A stretch of 42,188 nucleotides of DNA from Actinidia chinensis (GCA_009663005.1 CM018914.1:14813200-14855387); one strand, 5' to 3'. Counted from the stretch's first letter, positions 31,777 through 41,373 are shown. Notes: a model not told the origin generated them from the letters alone. Numbers and translations are program-made.

Positions 31777-31789
31777 GGTTATCAGAGCC
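31777..31789 (+). promoter_or_regulatory. tRNA-iMet primer-binding site, one base altered
   Basis: GGTTATCAGAGCC lies three bases after the LTR and corresponds to TGGTATCAGAGCC with a small change. The position and match mark the start site of minus-strand DNA synthesis. Confidence 0.75.
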
Positions 31790-32452
31790 AAATGATGCCT
31801 CGGAGAGTACCGGAGTTGCCAACGGAGACATCTTCGAATTCTGACAAAGTTCGGATTGCTCAAGAACTGAGGGATTGAAGCATACGCATCACCTTCGTCT
31901 CGGTCGATACGCGAAAGGCTTCCAGCACCAACGGAGTCAAAAATCGGGACTCCAAACGAGCCTCACGCGGCCGATTGAAGTTCGGTGGGAGTGAGCGTCT
32001 AGATCCACGACGGCCACACACGCGGCGGTCCGCTGGCGGGGGGGGGGGTGGTGGGGCGAGAGGGTTGAAGACGACTGAGATTCACGCTACATGCGCCGCC
32101 ACGCGCGAGCGGGAAGTCGCCGCGACGCGCCCGCGCACGCGCCCGAGAGAGGGACTGAAGCCGCGCCCATGCGGCGAAACCACGCGACGCCCAGGTGGGA
32201 GCTCCGTCAAGCGCCCACACGGAGCACTATACTACGCGCGCCGGCAGAGTGGCGGTGCAACTCGCAAGCCATCAACCGCCGCGGCCCGCGCACGGCGCCC
32301 GCTGAAGGCGAGCGTGCGGCGAGTGCGGGCAGTCACTGACACGCGCCTCACGCGGTGCGGCCAGCAAGTTGATACGGCGCGGTGAGCGGCGTGATGACGC
32401 GCGGTCGAGGCAGCGCGCCAAGCCGCGCCACATTTACGCGCCGACATCCGGC

Positions 32453-32620
32453 CGGTCAAACCCAGAGACGGAGGCCCGAGCCGTTACGACCGGTCAACTC
32501 TGAGCCGTTGACCGCGTTGACAAGCCGAGCCGCGAGCCAGCCAGGCTACCAGCCGTTTGACCTGCGGCGTTTGACCAGTCAACCCAGGAGTTGACGTGAC
32601 CGGGTCAAACTTGACGTGGA
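32453..32620. promoter_or_regulatory. Cluster of TTGAC/GTCAA (W-box core) motifs in the leader
   Basis: About ten TTGAC cores on either strand lie within 170 bp of the GC-rich leader, including GTTGACC, TTTGACC, GTCAACTC and GTTGACGTGAC. TTGAC(C/T) is the WRKY-factor binding core in plants. Whether these are bound is not known. Confidence 0.55.
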
Positions 32621-32639
32621 CCCGCAGAAAGTAAAAAAT

Positions 32640-32815
32640 TACAGCTTTTAGGTCCTCTGAACTTTCTGAGGGTAGATTGTTCAGATTTGCGTCCGCTGAG
32701 AGTTTGGGGAAATGTACAATTGTAGCCCCTGGAGTTTTGGAAATTGAAATTAGGTCCCTGGAAAAAATGAAAATTTCAATTTAGTCCCTAGAAGTTTTGA
32801 TTTGGATCCAATTTG
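32640..32815. repeat. Iterated TAGGTCCCTGAA-type module
   Basis: Four to five imperfect copies of an approximately 30-bp motif of the form (T)AGGTCCCTGRANNTTTTGAAAA are present (TTAGGTCCTCTGAACTTTC, GTAGCCCCTGGAGTTTTGG, TTAGGTCCCTGG, TTTAGTCCCTAGAAGTTTTG, TTGGGTCCC). The reverse complement of the same motif recurs at 39415-39690. Confidence 0.7.
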
Positions 32816-32984
32816 GGTCCCAGCAAAGAGTATGATTTCGACGGGAGAAAAGGGAGGCAAGCCCTTTCTGAGTTTTCCAGGGGCGTTCGCGGATCCATCC
32901 GCGGGGTCGCGGTTTTCTGATATTTGCTTCTATTGTAGGAGGGGGGAAGTAAGATGGCGTGAGTCTAATTTGGGGGCTGTTATG

Positions 32985-33610
32985 ATCAGTGCTTTCGAGC
33001 TACACATAAGCTCTATGGAAACCAAGGGATGGAAGACATCCTATTATGTAAAGATTTGCAGGATCCTTTGGAGAATAAAGGGAGAAAAAACCTACGAAAA
33101 GAAGGTATGAAAGATATGGCGAGATGTGAACAGGGAAAAAACAATCGGGAGCTTAGATCAGACAGTTAATTGGGAACGAGGGTGTCTCCACCACGTAGCA
33201 CTAAGAGACGAGTGCGTTACGATTGGTATGGACCAAATTATTGGAGGGAAGGGAGTGTACCAAGCGTAGACATCCTCGGACAAGGCATTATTGATGAGAA
33301 AGGCTTGTGAAGTCTGAAACTTCAGAGAGGGACGTGGCGAACATCGGAGGTGAGAGTCCAGAGAGTCTGGTCACCAGTGGCCAGTATAGACCTCCATTTT
33401 GGACGGGGGAAAGCTGGGAGGGGTCTAGTCTGCCTGTCTGAGTCTTTACCAGAAAATTTGGGAGACTAGTTGGTGCGTTTTCTCTCAGTAATTTCCGCGC
33501 AGATGGGAGGTGGGATGGGAGTTGACTCTGGTACAGGCAAGGGTGCCCTATTTCCAATCGTAGAAGCACGGAAGAGAATTGGAGAGGAGCAAAGGAGGGA
33601 GGGGGGAAAC
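32985..33610 (+). pseudogene. Copia gag relic
   Basis: In shifting plus-strand frames the sequence has the order of landmarks of a copia gag (UBN2-type) domain: a short tract with K-D-I-L-L-C-K-D-L near 33025-33055 and D-P-L-E just after it, a K-T-I-G/T-V-N-W stretch near 33140-33175, an H-H-V-A near 33190-33203, K-A-L-L-M-R-K near 33280-33306, and an S-W-E-T-like segment near 33460. Gag would form the virus-like particle shell. The longest uninterrupted frame, 32802-33110, covers only the start. Stops and frameshifts are frequent, so no product is expected. The open frames on the minus strand over this region are shadows. Confidence 0.75.
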
Positions 33611-34110
33611 GAAGGGAAAGAGAGAACTTAGGGAGGAGGAAGGGGGCCTGAGGAGGTGGTCGCCGGCTGGTCGTGGTCTACCGCGCGAGACGGTGGCAGT
33701 GTGAGTTTATAGTTGGGGCTTTGGGTTTGTTCCGCATGTTGGGGGCTGTGGTGCGGTAGCGCTGTTACGCTCTGCGCGTGGAATTGTGCGCGTTCCTTTG
33801 GTCGCTGCTTGTGGCACTCACTTGGTGTAGCGAGCTGAAGGGGTGTGGGTTTCGACAGCCGGCGTGCCAGTAGGCTCGCGGGTGGGTGGCTATGGCGGGC
33901 GTCTCTACGCGGGATCTTGTCTGACGCGGGGAGGGTGGGGTAAGGTGGGTTCGGGCCGGGGGCGGTGGCGCGGGCGGGGGTGGGGGGGGGGTTGGGGGCC
34001 TAAAGTAGTCAGACGAAAGCGCAGGGGAAAGAGTCGCGGTGGTCACCAGAGGAATAATGGGAGGCGGGGGAGGCAGATGGGGCACAATCAAGGGGGGGGT
34101 CGAAGTTTTA

Positions 34111-34163
34111 AGGTGTTGTTTCTTGTGACCAGGAGGAGGGGGCCATATCAGGAGGAATTGCGC
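34111..34163 (+). pseudogene. CCHC zinc-knuckle relic of gag
   Basis: The pieces T-G-T-T-G-T-T-T, TGTGACCAGGAGG, GGCCATATCAGG and GGAATTGC read C-x2-C, G-H-I-R-R-N-C in two frames, i.e. a nucleocapsid zinc knuckle with an internal frameshift. An RGRS-like basic stretch lies just upstream (34015-34100). The knuckle would bind element RNA. Confidence 0.6.
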
Positions 34164-34281
34164 ACAAAGTAAAAACATCATATGCCAGTCTTCAGAGGAC
34201 AGCATCAGCATCGGCATTAGTGATGACAGATCGATAATTATGCCGGTTGCCTAGTATCATCGGCAGATGGAGGATCCAGCA

Positions 34282-34650
34282 GACTGGGTATTGGATTCAG
34301 GAAGTGGCCTAACATTTATGTAGAGACAGAAGATGGTTCTCTACATAGCGCAGCATGCGAGGGACGTGTTTACGGATGGGGGCGAGACAACAGCGGAGCA
34401 ACAAAAGTTGTTGGCGAAGGGGAACAGTCCGGTCCGAATGGGCAGACGGAGGTCTGTGACGTTGACCGAAGGTACGGCTATGTTCCCAAACTGTACGAAA
34501 GAATTTGATTTAGCCATCGGAATTGGCTAGATTCAATGGGGTTGGGCAGGATGCAGCTAAGGGAGGAATCGTGTTGAGAATGTCCAAAGGAAAACAAAGA
34601 GATGGCTGAGGGGAAAAGAGACAAAAGGAATATATAGACTGGAGGGGAAT
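34282..34650 (+). pseudogene. Copia protease and GAG-pre-integrase relic
   Basis: DWVLDSGSGLTFM at 34282-34320 contains the aspartic protease signature D-S-G within the usual WxLDSG context of copia polyproteins. A following WFSTY-like tract (frame-shifted), a G-D-N-S-like stretch near 34380-34400 and V-R-K-N-L-I at 34493-34513 match the expected order through the GAG-pre-integrase domain. The latter is followed by S-K-G and Y-x-L-E-G-like residues near 34575-34645. The protease would cut the polyprotein. At least three frameshifts and in-frame stops disrupt it. It ends where the HHCC/integrase core should begin. Confidence 0.75.
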
Positions 34651-34924
34651 TGTCCAGACAGGATGAGATGCTGTCCGACATGGTCCGTGATATCAGGGAC
34701 GGAAGAATGGACAAGGGAGAGCACACAGGTGCACCCGACAGGGCACACGACAAGCAAGCGCGCGACACCTGGAGGAGACAGAGTGTACGCAAGGAGGAGC
34801 TTTGCGACACGTGCGGAAGTGACCAGGAAAGACCCAGTGCAGCCAGTGGCAGGATTTGTCCATAGAAAAGTCCAGAGAGGAAGGAGGAGACACAAAGTCG
34901 ATTCTGAAGAGTTGTAATCGACGC

Positions 34925-34955
<31 letters not shown>

Positions 34956-35225
34956 TGCTCTCGATTTGATTAAGTGGCAATGATCTCTTACAGATTGTGT
35001 ACACAAGAGAGAAGAGAGAGAAGCCACGACGACTCACAAAGTGATTGTGACTTTGGTGGAGCTCTCCGGTTGAGGGGGGGGAGAGCAAGGGCACCTAGAG
35101 GAGATGAAGGGCAGGGACACTTCAGTATGGAAGTGCATTGCCCATTGATGGAGGGTAAGGTATTATCTGGATTGCAGGTCTGAAGATCTTACGGGGAGCT
35201 GGATCAGGATTACCCTCCAATGGCT
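34651..35225 (+). other. Copia internal remainder; integrase and RT not recognised
   Basis: This stretch runs from the pre-integrase relic to the purine tract. No integrase DDE, RT or RNase H motifs are visible. Overlapping frames on both strands (for example 34557-35027 minus) have no family resemblance. Deletion of most of pol is inferred from the missing length. Confidence 0.5.
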
Positions 35226-35238
35226 GGCGGGGGAGAAT
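35226..35238 (+). promoter_or_regulatory. Polypurine tract of the copia element
   Basis: GGCGGGGGAGAAT directly precedes the 3' LTR start TGTTGGAAG. Confidence 0.7.
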
Positions 35239-35811
35239 TGTTGGAAGTCCGCCCAAATTTGAAGGCCAAGGTTCCAAGCCCAAGCCCAAAAGTGGAAAAG
35301 CCCATAACTCATTCCTCTAATGTAATAGAATGGGAAAGAAGAAGACGGAGAGGAGAAGAGAGATGGAAAAGAGATGCTCTGACAGAAAAGCAGTCAGAGG
35401 AGGAGCCGAAACGAAAAGAGTTGAAGCGGAAGGCCGCTCCTTCACTCCTCATGAGTCAACAATGGCGGAGCCATGAGCTCAGCCAGAGCTCAGCCTTCTC
35501 TATCTGTGGTCTATAAAGAGGGGGGAAGATTTTGGGGTTTGTGGGAGAAAGAACAGAGCAGTGGGCAGGCGAGAAATTCGTAAAGAGTTACAGGAGGCTG
35601 CTGTGAGCAGAGAGCAAAGACTGAGGAGATAGAGAGGTGAGTGAGTTGAGTGTTGCTCCTCCTCTTGTATTTATTGTAAGTCATTTCTTGATAGTGACAT
35701 TATCAGATCCTCTGGTGGAGTAGGCATGTTGGCCGAACCACGTAAAGCTGTCTTGTGTGTGTGGTTGATTTGGTTAGAGTGACTGGTAAACCACTCGTTT
35801 TGGGCACAACA
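35239..35811 (+). repeat. 3' LTR of the copia element
   Basis: Direct repeat of 31174-31773, starting TGTTGGAAGTCC and ending GGGCACAACA, with TATA box GTCTATAAAGAG near 35510. Differences from the 5' LTR are mostly short indels and runs of G or T. Confidence 0.88.
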
Positions 35812-35816
35812 CGATT

Positions 35817-36268
35817 ATCACCCTAAGATAGGAAGGTTTATGACGAGGTTTATGATATCCCCAAAGTGCCTTACTTGGATGTTTGGGTGGAGTGATGATA
35901 CCAAAACTAAGTTTTCCTTGCTGTCTTTTAAATCAGTGAAGTAGTTCTATTTTGGAAAGATAGCCATGAAATTTATTCTATGTTGAGAACAGTTTGGTGC
36001 TGTTTTTGCAATATTGTATCATCTATTTCTATGCACATAATGTCCTCATGCAAATCCGTTGTAGGGTTTATGTGGAATTGCTTGGTCGACAAAACAAGTT
36101 AAGTTGTCATTGTTAATATTTATAAGAGGTCAACTTTATACAATTACTGCAGATTGGTTCAAAAGGGTCGGTGTCATAGCTTTATGTTGCTAATAATTTA
36201 GCATTCGTTTAGCTTACATTGATGGCGTCGTAGAGAAATGTGGACTTAAAATTATAGTTCATCACTTT
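35817..36268. other. Unassigned DNA
   Basis: No supported gene. The T-rich composition is compatible with intron sequence to the left of the exon candidate at 36269. Confidence 0.35.
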
Positions 36269-36368
36269 TTGTGGAATAATTTGTTTGAAGATCCACAATC
36301 GTATAAACGAAGCAACTTCCACATTATTAGAAACGTTGAAGCAGGACATGGAGCAGATTTGGACAAGG
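36269..36368 (+). other. Weak exon candidate
   Basis: About 100 bases of mixed composition ending GGACAAG, followed by GTATGTG, a strong splice-donor pattern. The stretch is open in two frames and its codon mix differs from the AT-rich surroundings. The product is not recognised and no acceptor is certain upstream. The 93-codon frame starting at 36269 runs past this donor into T-rich DNA and is unlikely to be the true product beyond it. Confidence 0.2.
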
Positions 36369-37900
36369 TATGTGCCCTAAGGGTAGTAGAACTAGGCACA
36401 TTAACCTTGGCATTTGTCAGGTTAGATATGTTATGCTATCTATTCTTTTTGGGTCTCTTTCTTCTTTATTTTGGAAAATCTTATTTTCCTTCATATTTTG
36501 GATTTTTCTCTATCTTTAATTGCTATGTTTGTTTCTTTTCCCTGTCATGAGTAATGGCTTGGTAACAAGAGAAAAGTGATAAGATTATGGAACAATGAAA
36601 AGGATAGGGATTTATGAATGTATTTAACTGAATAAATATCTGACCCTTAATGGCAAAAGAGATGTAGCTGATCTAATGATTGGGAGTAAGGCTTCTTAGT
36701 TTATAGGTTTGCTTGATTTAGTAAGCTATGGGATGTGACTTTTCTTTTCTTTTCGTTTGGATTTTGTATTTTCTTATGGTTTAATTTACTTACTATGTTT
36801 ATATTGAATTGGAATAGACTCACTTTTAGTAGAAGATTGTGCGATATAAAAATCCTGTGAGGGCTGGGTGTGTATGAGGTTCATATATAGAATGTGTGTA
36901 TCAGTATAGGACAACAATAACATCAACTGTGCACGTATGCTATGTCAAAGGAAACCCAAAGAAAAAAAGAATTTTATGCATATTGCTATGTTGCTTTTTA
37001 GGGGTAATAAAGTTTTTGGAGCAACATGGGTGGGAAGGTCCATTGGGATTTTTTTAAGACATTAGTGTGGTGGAATAGGGAACTTCGGAACACAAATATA
37101 AAGTTTACACTTTTTATAGATGTTTAGGTCGTTGAGAAGAAAAATGGAAAACTGGCCATAGCTAACTTTTTATCAATTAAAGTGGATTAATTATCTTTTT
37201 CTTTTAGAGAAAAAGGAATGGGGGGTTTATAAAGTTTTAAATGCTCTTTCCTTTTTCTCTGTATCACAACCAACAGGCAGTAGTAAAGGTTACTTCCCTG
37301 TATTATGTATACCAAGAGTTTTGTTGTTGTTTTTTTTTTTGCTTGTGCCTGTGCCCTGGGCAATTACTAATTCCCAACTAATCAAAAAAGTAACATTTTA
37401 GTTTTAGTACAATATTTTTTTATCAATTATTTTAAATGATTCTTCTTCTTATTGAATGTATACGTTCTGATAAAAACCCATAAAATCAGTTTTTGATTAT
37501 TCAAAGTTAAGAGACAATTTAACCTGGAAAAAATGATTTGAAGAAAATAATACTTTTTAAAATTTTAATTTTTTCCACACTTAGCCAAATTTTGACTGAA
37601 CTAAAAACTTTGTCGCGTAAACCTCCTTTGAGAGCTCCTTCACTATGCACTTTTATCCAACCATAGTCTTTAATACTATTCATTGAAATGAATGATACGT
37701 ATGAAAATCAATCAGATTGCCTAAGGAACACGACGAACGAGAAGTAACGCAATACGCAAGCAATGTACGTAACTCTTAATCTGTAAGTAGAGTAAATTAC
37801 TCTTTTCAGCTACGAATTATGTAATGAAATTATATTATTTATGCAAATCAAATTCATGTCTTAGATAAGATTCTTTCAAAAAGATTTTTATATGTATATG
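36369..37900. other. Unassigned, intron-like or intergenic DNA
   Basis: T-rich sequence without a supported gene. A second Helitron-like 3' end candidate lies at 37340-37370 (see findings). Confidence 0.4.
37896..37900. repeat. Target-site duplication ATATG, left
   Basis: ATATG abuts the left LTR start TGATCC. The identical pentamer follows the right LTR at 40571-40575. Confidence 0.85.
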
Positions 37901-38297
37901 TGATCCTGACGGCATTAATAGGAAAACAAAATAAATAATCGTAAATCAGAAGGTATAATGAGAGAAGGAAGTTTCGTCTTCCGCCCGAATCACAGAAGAA
38001 GGGGAGGGAGAAGTTTGGCTTCCGCCAAGATTCAAAGGTTGGAAGAAAAGAAAAACATCGTTTTCTCTTATTCATCATCATACATCCTCATTCATCGTAA
38101 CAAAAAAACCCTTAAATAGAATAAACCCAATTCTGATAACTTTAAAACCTAATTTGTTGAATAACTAATAAAATTTGAATAAAGACTCCTAACACATAGA
38201 ACTCTAACTAATAAATTCTAATTAACTTAAATTACAACTATTATAAATTATAAATCCATAATTAATAAATAAACAAATACAATTTTGCTCCGCATCA
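37901..38297 (-). repeat. 3' LTR of the non-autonomous element
   Basis: Minus-strand start TGATGCGGAGCAAAATTG at 38297; outer end at 37901 next to ATATG. Confidence 0.85.
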
Positions 38298-38312
38298 TTC
38301 TCCTTCCTTCAT
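38298..38312 (-). promoter_or_regulatory. Polypurine tract
   Basis: The minus strand reads AATGAAGGAAGGAGAA immediately before the LTR start TGATGCGG. Confidence 0.7.
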
Positions 38313-39190
38313 TGAGAACCCAACTCGACCTCGAGTTAAATTGGAGATACTGATTCGTCCATGCCAAAGATCACGTATTGGAGTAAATCAACACCCTCGC
38401 ATGGCTTCTCAAATTTTAATTCTTCCAAGCACAACTCAAATAACGCCCATCTTCAAATTTGTTGACGGATCTACGAAATATGGAGGCAAGACAAAAGAAA
38501 GTTGTCAACACCAATCAATTCGATTCTTTCCACTTTTGGTAACCTTGCATGCATTTTGACCTTTCCCAACTCTTTCCAACAACTCTTCGTCTCCAAAAAT
38601 ATTGAAAAACTAGTAGCTTCTTTTGAAACGCTAAGAGAATATGCCTTGTGACGACGCAATAAGTCTGAATAACATTGCAGCTTTGATTTTCTCTTTGATC
38701 GTTGAATTCTCTCTTCATTTTAATACCTCGCAATTGTTGTATTGTATTTTCCCAACCCATAATCGTTTTATTGGTCAGTCTCTTCGTCCTTCAAAATTAT
38801 TACCCAAACTAGGATGGATTTTTAGTCACCGTTTTATTGAAGTCTATACCAAGAGCCTAGCAATAATGAACTCACTGTATTTAAAGATTTGATACATGAT
38901 TCGACAATCAGTCTTATCTTGATGAAGCTCCGAGTTCGCGAACAACTTTTCATTTTTTTTAAAGGCATTTAGAGTCAAGTCCACAACTAGCTGGGTAGAG
39001 GGCTCTTCAGAATCAGAATATAAACTCATTTGACATACTCCAAATTTTGCTCAACCATCCACGAATGCAATCGATAAGGTTTTAGGACGCGAGGTGGTCA
39101 TAAGATGTAGGATTTTCATTTTGATATTGGCATCGAAACTCAAATTATGAAGGACCCACTTTTAATATATCAAATTATAATTTCAAAAAA
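38313..39190 (-). other. Element interior, product not recognised
   Basis: The frames here (for example 38515-38760 minus, 81 codons, and overlapping 38471-38659 minus and 38641-38892 plus) are short and contradict each other. None shows a gag, protease, RT or integrase motif. The tract is nevertheless of normal complexity, so it could be decayed polyprotein or a captured host fragment. Confidence 0.35.
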
Positions 39191-39194
39191 TCTT

Positions 39195-39410
39195 CCCCTG
39201 ATCTAAAAATTTTCAAAACATATTTCCATTGATCTGAAATTTTTAGAAAATCCTCCCCCTGATCTGAATTTCTGGAAACTTTTTCTCACATGATGAAATA
39301 TCTAAAAAATTTTTCTTACTGATCAAATTTTTAAACTTGAACTACTAATCTGAAATTTCTGAAACCGTACCAACTGATCTGAAATTTCATATTGTTTTCC
39401 ACCTGAAATG
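39195..39410. repeat. Minisatellite 1, about 37-40 bp, TGATCTGAAATTT
   Basis: Six to seven degenerate copies of (C)TGATCTGAAATTTCTGAAA followed by a T/C-rich stretch (near 39198, 39230, 39260, 39320, 39345 and 39376). Located inside the non-autonomous LTR element. Confidence 0.8.
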
Positions 39411-39414
39411 ATAT

Positions 39415-39690
39415 TTTAGAAACTCAGGGGTCAACTGTAATTTCAAAACCTTAGGGACAAATTATACTTTTTCAGAATTAAGGGACCAAACTGGTACTTA
39501 TCCTAATTCAGGGACCAAAATGTAATTGCCCAAAGTTCACAGGGCAACGCAATACTTTTCTTTTGTGAGGATTTTTTTTCGTCACCTCTATGAATTTCAA
39601 ATAATTTTATAACAAAATAATGTAATTTTTTCAAAGTTCAGGGACTAAACTGCTAATTTCACAAAGTTCATGGGTTCAAAGTGTAATTTA
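39415..39690. repeat. Minisatellite 2, about 29 bp, TTCAGGGACCAAA
   Basis: Five to six copies of (T)TCAGGGACCAAANTGTAATTT with variants (near 39420, 39450, 39480, 39510, 39637 and 39668). The same motif occurs in reverse complement at 32640-32815 and in single copies near 21939-21985. Confidence 0.8.
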
Positions 39691-39699
39691 CCACCACTG

Positions 39700-40140
39700 T
39701 GCTGTGGCGGGCAATTGACATGGCACTGCTGACGTGGTAGTTGGTGACCGACGCTGACGTGTCTGTTGACGTTTGGCCGCGTGGCGTAGGGCGACTGAGG
39801 TCACTCCGTCGTCCTTCCATCCTCGGCGCGTGAGCGAGAGTTAGATCTACGCGCCGAAGGTTGGTGGCGCTTGACGGCGCGTGCCGGCGGTGGAAATCTG
39901 GACTGTTTTTTGATGATTCTGACTCGTACGTTGAGGAGAGCACGTTGTGCTATCAAAAGTCCGATTTTGACAACTTTCCGTATAGACCCGCGTTCCTTCC
40001 TTCCGGATTTCGTATTCACCAAATCGACGTTCGACTACTCATCAAATCGTTCCTTCCGGAGTCGATTGGAGCTGTGTGGGACTCAGTGAAGTACTTCTAG
40101 AGTTGTCGATTGGGAGTTTGGCGTGACACCATTGGAACGA
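39700..40140 (-). other. GC-rich leader of the non-autonomous element
   Basis: Runs from the primer-binding site to the minisatellites on the minus strand. It contains several TGACGTG/TGACGT and GTTGAC motifs at 39718-39775. Overlapping frames on both strands have no recognised product. Confidence 0.5.
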
Positions 40141-40143
40141 TTC

Positions 40144-40156
40144 GGCTCTGATACCA
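40144..40156 (-). promoter_or_regulatory. tRNA-iMet primer-binding site
   Basis: GGCTCTGATACCA is the exact reverse complement of TGGTATCAGAGCC and lies three bases from the right LTR. Confidence 0.88.
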
Positions 40157-40159
40157 CTT

Positions 40160-40570
40160 TGGAGGCCGGACGAAACAATCAATAGTAAACCAAAATAAAT
40201 AATCGTAACCAGAAGGTAGAATGGGAGGAGGGAAGTTCGGCTTTTCCACCCACCAGATCAACAGAAAGGGGAGGGAGAGTTTTGGCTTCCGCCAGATTCA
40301 AAGGTTGGAAGAAAAGAAAAACCATCAGTTTCTCTTATTTCATCATCATCAATCTCATTCATCGTAACAAAAAAATCCTTAAAATAGAATAAAACTAACC
40401 CAATCTGATAACTCCTAAAACCTAATTTGATAATAATAAAATTTTGAATAAGACTCCTAACACAATAAGAACTCTCACTAAATAAAATTCTAATTAACTT
40501 AAATTAAACAACTATTATAAATTATAAAATACAATAATTATAATAAACAAATACAATTTGCTCCGCATCA
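40160..40570 (-). repeat. 5' LTR of the non-autonomous element
   Basis: Direct repeat of 37901-38297; plus-strand start TGGAGGCCGGACG, end CTCCGCATCA next to ATATG. Confidence 0.85.
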
Positions 40571-40578
40571 ATATGCTA

Positions 40579-41366
40579 TGTACCACATGTTTTACTTTTT
40601 GAGAAGGTATTCGGGCGCGGCCGGCCACAGCTCACTTATGTGTGGTGTGTGAAATTATGTATAAACCCGACTAGTAAAAAAAAAACAAAACAGTAGGGAA
40701 GGTCATAATGCATAATGTAGTGTGCCATAATGTTTGTTTCTAGAATTCTGTTAATATAAGAATGGCCATTGTATGACGGATGATACTCGACTAAGGCGGA
40801 ACACATGTCAAGCATGAATTTTGAACAGTTTTTGAAAGAGCAAAATGTTTCTCTTACGCTAAGTTATGTTATATCCCTTACCATGATATTTTATGTTTCT
40901 CGATTGTTATATCCAAAACCCTCATGTTAGAGATTATGTGTATACGCTAAGCATCATGTTTAGGAATATGTTCAAGAAACAAAGATAGCAAGCGGAGTAG
41001 ATCGACAGAACCCCCGTTTTGAGTTTCATGTGACAATAAATACATTTTAAGATTAATTACGTCACGTCCATGTAGCGGAACAGTACATTTGATGTTGTCT
41101 AGCCTAGATCAAAAAATGTCTGAGGTCTTTTGAACAAGTTGTATGTATGATAATATTACAGGATATAAGTCTCTCTATAGGGCATGTATTTTGAATGAAT
41201 GAATTCATACTGAATTTCTATTGGCTCCAAAAAATTAAATATACAACGTTTCGCTTCCGCACATGAAAATGATTTAAAAAAAGTAAAGAAAAAAATTAAA
41301 GAAAAAAGGACAAGGGAAACGATGTGACGTTACCCCGGTGCCGCGTGGGCGTCGTGGGTCGTTACA
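40579..41366 (-). mobile_element. Gypsy-type solo LTR, about 0.79 kb
   Basis: The minus strand starts TGTAACGACCCACGACGCCC at 41366 and ends ...GTGGTACA at 40579. ATGCTA occurs at both edges (40573-40578 and 41367-41372), which contains the five-base duplication. No interior or second LTR is seen. Its left duplication overlaps the right duplication of the neighbouring element (40571-40575), so the two inserted within a few bases of each other. Confidence 0.7.
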
Positions 41367-41373
41367 ATGCTAC

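Larger units (their letters stand above)
31174..35811 (+). mobile_element. Ty1/copia retrotransposon, LTR-bounded, no RT recognised
   Basis: Two direct repeats of about 600 and 573 bp (31174-31773, 35239-35811) both start TGTTG and end in CAAAACA or CACAACA. The flanks carry CGATT at 31168-31172 and 35812-35816 as the likely duplication. A primer-binding site follows the left LTR and a purine tract precedes the right one. Inside, in order, are a very GC-rich leader (31960-32620), gag remains (about 32985-33610), a CCHC knuckle (about 34111-34163), a protease motif (34282-34320) and a pre-integrase domain (about 34420-34650). The integrase core, RT and RNase H were not recognised between 34650 and 35225, so it is a large-deletion derivative. 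Frames are broken by many small indels. Confidence 0.85.
37901..40570 (-). mobile_element. Non-autonomous LTR retrotransposon, complete ends
   Basis: Direct repeats of about 400 bp (37901-38297 and 40160-40570) share long blocks (for example GATTCAAAGGTTGGAAGAAA and AATACAATTTTGCTCCGCAT-like ends). A primer-binding site beside the right copy and a purine tract beside the left copy set the orientation as minus. Perfect ATATG duplications flank it. The 1.86-kb interior has no gag or pol motif: the leader (right side) is GC-rich, then come two minisatellites, then about 0.9 kb of unrecognised sequence. The last bases before the purine tract (TTTAACTCGAGGTCGAGTT on the minus strand) recall the Glu-Asp-rich end of gypsy polyproteins, so gypsy ancestry is possible but weak. 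Confidence 0.85.

Noticed and set aside
31975..32594. Arg/Ala-rich frames on both strands of the GC-rich leader
   Set aside because: Very high GC removes stops on both strands; the position between primer site and gag marks it as retroelement leader.
33765..34217. 150-codon minus-strand proline-rich frame
   Set aside because: It is antisense to the gag/zinc-knuckle region and mirrors a G-rich stretch; no independent support.
34557..35027. 156-codon minus-strand frame
   Set aside because: It lies opposite the copia internal region and overlaps the pre-integrase relic; no family resemblance.
40610..40625. GGCGCGGCCGGCC stretch resembling rare-cutter sites of a vector
   Set aside because: No other vector sequence is nearby, and it lies within a solo LTR with natural ends and duplication.
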